Positions 59,519 to 64,000 of a stretch of DNA of 64,000 bases are shown here, in pieces. The notes under the pieces were generated by a model that made no database searches, was not told the origin of the DNA, and worked only from the letters and a program-made list of their open reading frames with translations. The stretch is taken from positions 80,118 through 144,117 of the forward strand of contig JAUYLL010000125.1 of the NCBI GenBank assembly GCA_030698375.1, given 5' to 3'. Source of the stretch: Nocardioides sp. GTDB lineage: Bacteria > Actinomycetota > Actinomycetes > Propionibacteriales > Nocardioidaceae. The stretch's first letter is position 1. Each line of letters begins with the position of its first letter. The translations under genes and the position numbers were made by a program.

Positions 59519-60003
59519 GAGCGTGGCCCCTCTATTGCGGCTTCCAATCCTCGTCGTATGGTCGACAGGGCGCGGGCAGTGTGGCTCTTCACGGTGCTGG
59601 GGGCCATGCTGAGGAGGTCGGCGACGTCATGCACGGCTAGGTCTTCCCCCAAACGAAGCGCAATAACAGCGCGCTGACGTGGCGTCAGCTCACGTAGGTA
59701 CGGCTCCAAGCCACCGCTGACGTCGACGTGGATAGCGGTGTCCGGTACGTCGGTCACGGGTATCTCAGGCCGCCGCTTCCTCAGGTACGACAAGCATTCA
59801 TTGATCAAGATCCGCTGCGCGTACGCGCCCCGAGTGACGATGTCTCGCTTGCGCCACGTCGCGTGAATCTTGACCATTGCCTGCTGCGTCAGGTCCTCCG
59901 CCACCTGCCAGTCGCCGACCATCACGTACGCGGTGCGCCGCATAGCCGCCGACCTCGCGACAAAAAACTCCTTGAACGCTTGCTCGTCTGCGCTTGGTTC
60001 CAC
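59515..60003 (-). CDS. SigE-type ECF RNA polymerase sigma factor
   Basis: A 162-aa ECF sigma factor. Region 2: AFKEFFVARSAAMRRTAYVM, VGDWQVAEDLTQQAMVKIH. Region 4: ELTPRQRAVIALRLGEDLAV, VADLLSMAPSTVKSHTARAL. Length and sequence fit the actinobacterial SigE/SigM-type small factors. Start ATG 60003 with no strong ribosome site. Followed by its likely anti-sigma gene. Confidence 0.88.
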   Translation of the reverse strand: MEPSADEQAFKEFFVARSAAMRRTAYVMVGDWQVAEDLTQQAMVKIHATWRKRDIVTRGAYAQRILINECLSYLRKRRPEIPVTDVPDTAIHVDVSGGLEPYLRELTPRQRAVIALRLGEDLAVHDVADLLSMAPSTVKSHTARALSTIRRGLEAAIEGPRS

Positions 60004-60176
60004 AAGGGCCTCCTAGCAAATAGGACGCCTCCGAGGGCGCCAACGGACTACACGAGCTCAGACGAAGACCATGAGCCCCAGGCAGCCACTCTCATGCGAG
60101 TTCACGTCCGGAGGGTGGGGCGGCTGCTGCGGGCTTCCCCGAGCGGGCCGCGCCCACCCCTGCGGTTGGCGCTGAG

Positions 60177-60524
60177 CTATTCGATCACAAAGTGCGCCTT
60201 GGCACACATCGCATCAACTAGTTGGGCGGCGTGATCACCCTTGTCCCACGTGCGCGCAAGGAGGCTGGTGCGGTCATCTCGTTCCACCAAGTCGCGGCAC
60301 TCTGAGCAGACCTTCCAGGACTGGGCGAACATGTAGGGCTTGCCCTGCCTGACGTGAAATGGCTCATCGATGTGGAGCTGGCTCAGCGGACTCGGACCAA
60401 GGCAGAGCTGACACGAATCAACTTCGACGTCGTCGAGTGGCGTGTTCTCCGCCTCAACTTCCCAGTACGCGATGAACTGAACGTTCTCGTCCGCCGGTCC
60501 GCGTCGGGACCTATGTTCACGCAC
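60177..60524 (-). CDS. Small zinc-ribbon-type protein of unknown function
   Basis: A 115-aa protein with two cysteine pairs, SCQLCLG and KVCSECRDL, spaced like a zinc-binding ribbon, then a helical C-terminus (DHAAQLVDAMCAKAHFVIE). GTG at 60524 is chosen because AGGAGGG lies 7-8 bp upstream; GTG at 60527 is also possible. Function unknown. Base composition is close to the flanking accessory DNA. Confidence 0.65.
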   Translation of the reverse strand: MREHRSRRGPADENVQFIAYWEVEAENTPLDDVEVDSCQLCLGPSPLSQLHIDEPFHVRQGKPYMFAQSWKVCSECRDLVERDDRTSLLARTWDKGDHAAQLVDAMCAKAHFVIE

Positions 60525-60535
60525 CACGGGCCCTC

Positions 60536-61919
60536 CTAATTGCCGGTTCCCGACTCAGGCGCCATCTTTCGGACGTCATTGTATTCCTTGATGTCCCAAC
60601 CGCGGAAGTTTCGATACTCGGAGCCGACGCCGCAAATGCAAATCCAATCGACGTCGAAACGAATCATCGGGAACTTCGCATACCTATAGTAGTAGGTCCC
60701 GAATGATTTATTGAAGGTTGTTTTACCGTTACCCTGAGAAGCGGTTGCGATCACCTGCGCGACGGCAGATGAACTAGCTGTCTCATCGCCGGTCTTGCAA
60801 GTGAAGTCCGTGCCATTGGGAATGTTCACGCCGCACCAATAGGTAGCGTCGGCGTCGTAGGACGGACCGTAGACCCACCAGGTGTTGGCTCTGATCGCCC
60901 AGTAGTGCGAGTCTCCGCCGTTCAAAGTCTCCTTCATCTGAATTCTCACTCGGGCGTACCCGACGCAATGTCCACTCGACTTGCATTTGAGAAGGCCTAC
61001 GTAAATCTTGTCCGACGTGTACACGTAGCCGTATGGGGTGACGTTCGATTCATCCCCACCGTAGAGCTTAAACCCTCGGGGGGTAGTAGCCGGTTGCGGA
61101 ACGGGGATCTGCCCCGTGTCGACCGTCCCGTCTGGGATCCAATCGTCATTGTCCGCAGGTGGATCAATGACGCCATCGCCGTCGTAGTCTGCGGGCGAGA
61201 ACAATGTCGGGTTGGAACGGACCTGTCCCCACACGTTGACGGTCTCCTCGCCCTGCGTGTAGCCCTCGTTCAAGTACCTGAGTGCGGTGCCACCGGAGCC
61301 ATCGTCAGCCGGCTGAACCCGCTCCGCACCGGTGTCGCGTCGCTTGATGAACCTCGAACCATCCTCGAACTCCGTGACGTCGGCGAAGTAGTCGAAATCT
61401 CCCATGGCGTACCAGCCTTCGACGTCGACCACGACATCAATCGGCGACGACGAAGAGTTCTTGATGCGGATCGCGCCGCTGGCATCAATTGCCGTCGTCA
61501 CACTGTTGGACGTGGTGGAACTCGAAGTGAAGTTCAGGGCCGCAGTTCCGGGCTCCGGAGTCCCGTCGGCCCAAACCTTGATCAGCCCTGACGTTGACGC
61601 AGTGTTGACCACGGCGATGTTGACCTGTGTCGCAGCCAGATCTGCTTCGGGCAGGCCGGCTACGCCGCCCATCGGGACCTTGAGCGATTGACCAGCGGGA
61701 ATGGCTGTCGCCGGAGGCACCCGTGTGTCAAACGCGCGCCCCTGAAGCGGATGGAACGTTCCCGCAGTTGAGCCAGACGCGAAGTAGCCCACTACGTCGA
61801 CAACCAAGTGCGCGTTCGCGCTGCCAAGTCGGATATCGAACGCGCCAGAGCCGCTGCCCGAAGTGGCCAGAGGCACGATCGCACCCATGGACTCTGCCGC
61901 AACCCCTCGGAAGAGCAGG
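60536..61919 (-). pseudogene. Secreted DTR/GYF-repeat surface protein, C-terminal part (broken by IS30)
   Basis: This is the downstream part of a large secreted protein cut by the IS at 61920-63407. It carries two copies of a ~115-residue beta-rich domain (motifs GRAFDTRVPPATAI, DVVGYFA, DVEGWYA) followed by a unique C-terminal domain with EFEDGSRFIKRRDT, CGVNIP and WICICGVGSEYRNF, possibly disulfide-bonded. The upstream continuation is at 63408-63859. No start lies in this part; the TTG at 61930 is IS sequence. Confidence 0.8.
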
Positions 61920-63407
61920 GGCGAGTTCAACCGGTCGATGCAACACCGGGTTGTTGAAGGGAGCGTAGTTGGTCCTCGAAGACCTCAGCGGGCGTCTTCC
62001 ACCCGAGGATCTTGCGGGGCCGGTTGTTGAGCGCGTGAGCGACCGCCTCGAGGTCCTCGGCCGACCAGCGCGACAGGTCCGTGCCCTTGGGGAAGTACTG
62101 CCGCAGCAGCCCGTTGGTGTTCTCGTTGCTCGGCCGCTGCCACGGCGAGTGCGGGTCGGCGAAGAACACCCGCGTCCCAGTCTGCAACGCGAACAGCGCG
62201 TGACCCGAGAGTTCCTTGCCGCGATCCCAGGTCAGCGTCTTGCGCAGCTGCTCAGGCAGTTTTGTCATCGACGCCGTCAGCGCGGCGTTCATCGCGACCG
62301 CTCCGTAGCCGCCCAGCGACGGCCCGTTCTTCACGTACGGCTTCTCGCCCCAGCCCTCCATCCGCGGCAGGTGCACCAGGAGCGTCGAGCGACTGCTGCG
62401 CTCGACGAGAGTGCCGATCGCAGACCTGCCGGTGCCGATGATCAGATCGCCCTCCCAGTGCCCGGGGATGGCACGGTCCTCAGCCTCAGCGGGGCGCTCG
62501 CTGAGGACGACATCCGCGGTCACGTGACCCTGCGCCTTGTTCCTGGACCGGGCCCGCGGCTCCCGCAGCGCGCGGCCCGTGCGCAGACAGGTGACCAGCT
62601 CGCGCTTGAGCGCACCACGGCCCTCGATGAACAGCGACTGGTAGATCGCCTCGTGGCTGATGCGCATGGACTCATCATCGGGGAACTCGACCTTCAGGCG
62701 CTGCGCGATCTGCTCCGGACTCCACGCCGTCGACCACCGACGGTCCTGACGATGGGGCTTGTTCAGCCCCTTCCACGGCGGCGGCGTCGGACCCGACACG
62801 ATCGTGCCGTCGGGACGGCGGACGTTCCCTGCGAGCCGGTCCTGGACGTACTCACGCAACTGGTCGTTGTTGACGAGCTTCGCGGTCTTCGGCCGCTTCG
62901 CGGCCTGCTGCGCCTTCCACTGCGCCACCACGGCCCGGTAGACCTGCTTGCCGCTCCGGGTCGCCGCATTGCGCCGCAACTCGCGTGACACCGTCCCCGG
63001 GTCGCGGCCAATCTCGCGAGCGATCTCACGCACGCCCCTGCCCTGGGCGTTGAGCAGCGCGATCTCCTCACGCTCGGCGAACGACAGATACCGCCCAGCG
63101 GGCTCATCCAGACTCAGCGGCGCCATCCCGCCAGCGTGGCGAAACCAGCGGCTCGTGACAGGCCACGACACTCCGACCTCGCCCGCGGCCTCGACTGTCG
63201 TGATCCCGGTCGCGATCAGACGCCAGAAGTCACGCTGCACAGCCCGCGACGGCTCCGGACGGCCCGGCGACCGCATCGCCGGCCGCAGCGCCCTGTCGGC
63301 GGCCCACTGCCGCCGCGCGCCCGCCGGTCGCTCCGGCCACGGCTTCCTCGAACTCGCCACCACACACCTCCGTGATCAAGGTGTTGCGACGACCAGTTGA
63401 ATTCGCC
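61920..63407 (-). mobile_element. IS30-family insertion sequence
   Basis: Terminal inverted repeats: GGCGAGTTCAACC-GGTCGATGCAACACC at 61920-61947 and the matching GGCGAATTCAACT-GGTCGTCGCAACACC read on the minus strand at 63407-63380 (about 24 of 28 match). Between them is a full transposase. The insertion splits the secreted repeat-protein gene; the flanks read LAN and SPLLFRG on either side. No clear target duplication can be assigned because the repeats extend into the target. Confidence 0.85.
61927..63363 (-). CDS. IS30-family transposase
   Basis: A 478-aa DDE transposase. N-terminal HTHs (ITTVEAAGEVGVSWPVTSRW; YLSFAEREEIALLNAQGRGV), then the catalytic triad regions: Asp in GHWEGDLIIGTG, Asp in TWDRGKELSGHALFALQTG and Glu in PWQRPSNENTNGLLRQYF. 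The PKGTDLSRWSAEDLEAVAHA and NNRPRKILGWKTPAEVF segments are the IS30 signature. All three acidic residues are intact, so the element could be active. GTG start at 63363. Confidence 0.92.
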   Translation of the reverse strand: MVASSRKPWPERPAGARRQWAADRALRPAMRSPGRPEPSRAVQRDFWRLIATGITTVEAAGEVGVSWPVTSRWFRHAGGMAPLSLDEPAGRYLSFAEREEIALLNAQGRGVREIAREIGRDPGTVSRELRRNAATRSGKQVYRAVVAQWKAQQAAKRPKTAKLVNNDQLREYVQDRLAGNVRRPDGTIVSGPTPPPWKGLNKPHRQDRRWSTAWSPEQIAQRLKVEFPDDESMRISHEAIYQSLFIEGRGALKRELVTCLRTGRALREPRARSRNKAQGHVTADVVLSERPAEAEDRAIPGHWEGDLIIGTGRSAIGTLVERSSRSTLLVHLPRMEGWGEKPYVKNGPSLGGYGAVAMNAALTASMTKLPEQLRKTLTWDRGKELSGHALFALQTGTRVFFADPHSPWQRPSNENTNGLLRQYFPKGTDLSRWSAEDLEAVAHALNNRPRKILGWKTPAEVFEDQLRSLQQPGVASTG

Positions 63408-63859
63408 AGGTCACCCCCGGTCGGAATGGGTGCTCCGGACGGGTAGGCCTTAAAGCTACCTGCGGCCGTCGGCTCAACGATTGTGAAATTGACGGCAACA
63501 GCGCTTGCGTTGGAAGGCACGTCGGCGTTCCCACCGATCTGGATCTTCTTTACCGTAGCCGCGTTGATCTTGCCCGTTGGAAGCCCCAGTCCGATCCGCG
63601 TGTCTACCAAGCGTGCCGGCGCGACGGTGTTGAACCCACCGGCCGCCGGTGCACCCTCGCTGTAGTAGCCCTGCACGTCCACGACGAGGTTCGTCGCCGC
63701 ACTAGCCCGAAGCTGAATCTTGCCATCTGCGCCCAGGGCGATGATCGCGGTGTTTGACTCGCTCGAGCCAGCCGTAAAGTTGTGATACGTGACCACCGTG
63801 CTTGGCGTGGTTCCACTTGGCCCAGCGTTGATGTGCCCAGTGGTCGCAGGCGCGACAGT
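63408..63859 (-). pseudogene. Secreted DTR/GYF-repeat surface protein, upstream part (between IS30 and IS3)
   Basis: Continues the protein of 60536-61919: QTVAPATTGHINAGPSGTT, VVDVQGYYSEGAP, APARLVDTRIGLGLPTGKI, GSFKAYPSGAPIPTGGDLA. At its 5' end it runs into an IS3-type element at about 63860, so the N-terminus (with any signal peptide) has also been lost. The MRASIRPGAI that precedes QTVAP in the frame is IS sequence. Confidence 0.75.
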
Positions 63860-64000
63860 CTGAATCGCCCCGGGTCTGATGGAGGCTCTCAATCCTGGGA
63901 AGGATGATGAGAGTCATGGCAGCACCGAGGAAGTACAGCGTGGAGTTGCGCGATCGCGCGATCCGGATGGCGCTGGATGCGCGGCGCGATCCCGAGACCC
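63860..64000 (+). mobile_element. IS3-family insertion sequence, left end (partial)
   Basis: The end begins TGAATCGCCCCGGGTCTGAT, resembling the terminal repeat of actinobacterial IS3-group elements, followed by a short leader and the orfA start. The element continues past the window. Confidence 0.75.
63916..64000 (+). CDS. IS3-family transposase OrfA, N-terminal fragment
   Basis: From ATG at 63916: AAPRKYSVELRDRAIRMALD then ARRDPET, the N-terminal HTH of IS3-family OrfA. Translation runs off the end of the window. It would be extended by OrfB through programmed frameshifting in a complete element. Confidence 0.85.
   Translation, partial: MAAPRKYSVELRDRAIRMALDARRDPET

Overview
The window is high-GC DNA from an actinobacterium, most likely Nocardioidaceae or a close relative. 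Three things point there: two classic actinobacterial gene neighbourhoods (mec-DUF2017-clpS-pncB at the left end, and prfB-ftsE-ftsX-M23 peptidase-smpB-ssrA in the middle), a mycothiol-enzyme-type protein, and DUF3039/DUF3048 proteins. The assignment is inference from gene content; there is no rRNA in the window.

Layout. 1-17.6 kb is ordinary chromosome: cysteine/NAD metabolism and the ClpS adaptor, enoyl-CoA hydratase, HPPD with a divergent AsnC regulator, a compact overlapping run (helicase, M43 metalloprotease, DUF3039, YqgE, malic enzyme), an NlpC/P60 hydrolase behind a likely c-di-AMP riboswitch, FabG, Dps, HIT, a terpene-cyclase-fold protein and a SpoIIE-type phosphatase. 18.3-20 kb is a graveyard of decayed genes. 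20-31.7 kb is accessory: two TetR-controlled MMPL exporters, a VIT transporter, a DUF6448 protein coupled to an S26 peptidase, a broken Crp regulator and an LmeA-like protein. An IS256 remnant and tmRNA follow. 32.8-42.5 kb returns to core functions (trans-translation, FtsEX with its M23 partner, RF2, a SigB/F-like sigma factor). 42.6-49.6 kb holds a P450 + flavin monooxygenase operon and an amidohydrolase + DUF59 pair beside an IclR regulator. 49.7-53.7 kb is a Tad/Flp pilus operon.

The Tad operon loses its first part inside tadA at about 53.7 kb, exactly where a foreign, visibly less GC-rich segment begins. That segment (about 53.67-58.86 kb) is bounded by a 29-bp imperfect direct repeat (26/29 identical) whose left copy carries a recombinase-site-like palindrome. 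It holds three genes in one orientation: a 660-aa protein with an array of helical repeats fused to an FRG domain, a PD-(D/E)XK-type nuclease protein, and a membrane-anchored NERD nuclease. This is my best candidate for an undescribed, probably defence-type, system. Beyond it lie an ECF sigma/anti-sigma pair, a small zinc-ribbon protein and a secreted repeat protein broken by an IS30-family and an IS3-family element.

The second candidate is DUF6448 + S26 peptidase (25.5-26.6 kb). Predicted cleavage exposes an N-terminal His-Cys-Asp, as in nickel superoxide dismutase; the protein ends in a His-rich tail, and the peptidase start overlaps its stop codon.
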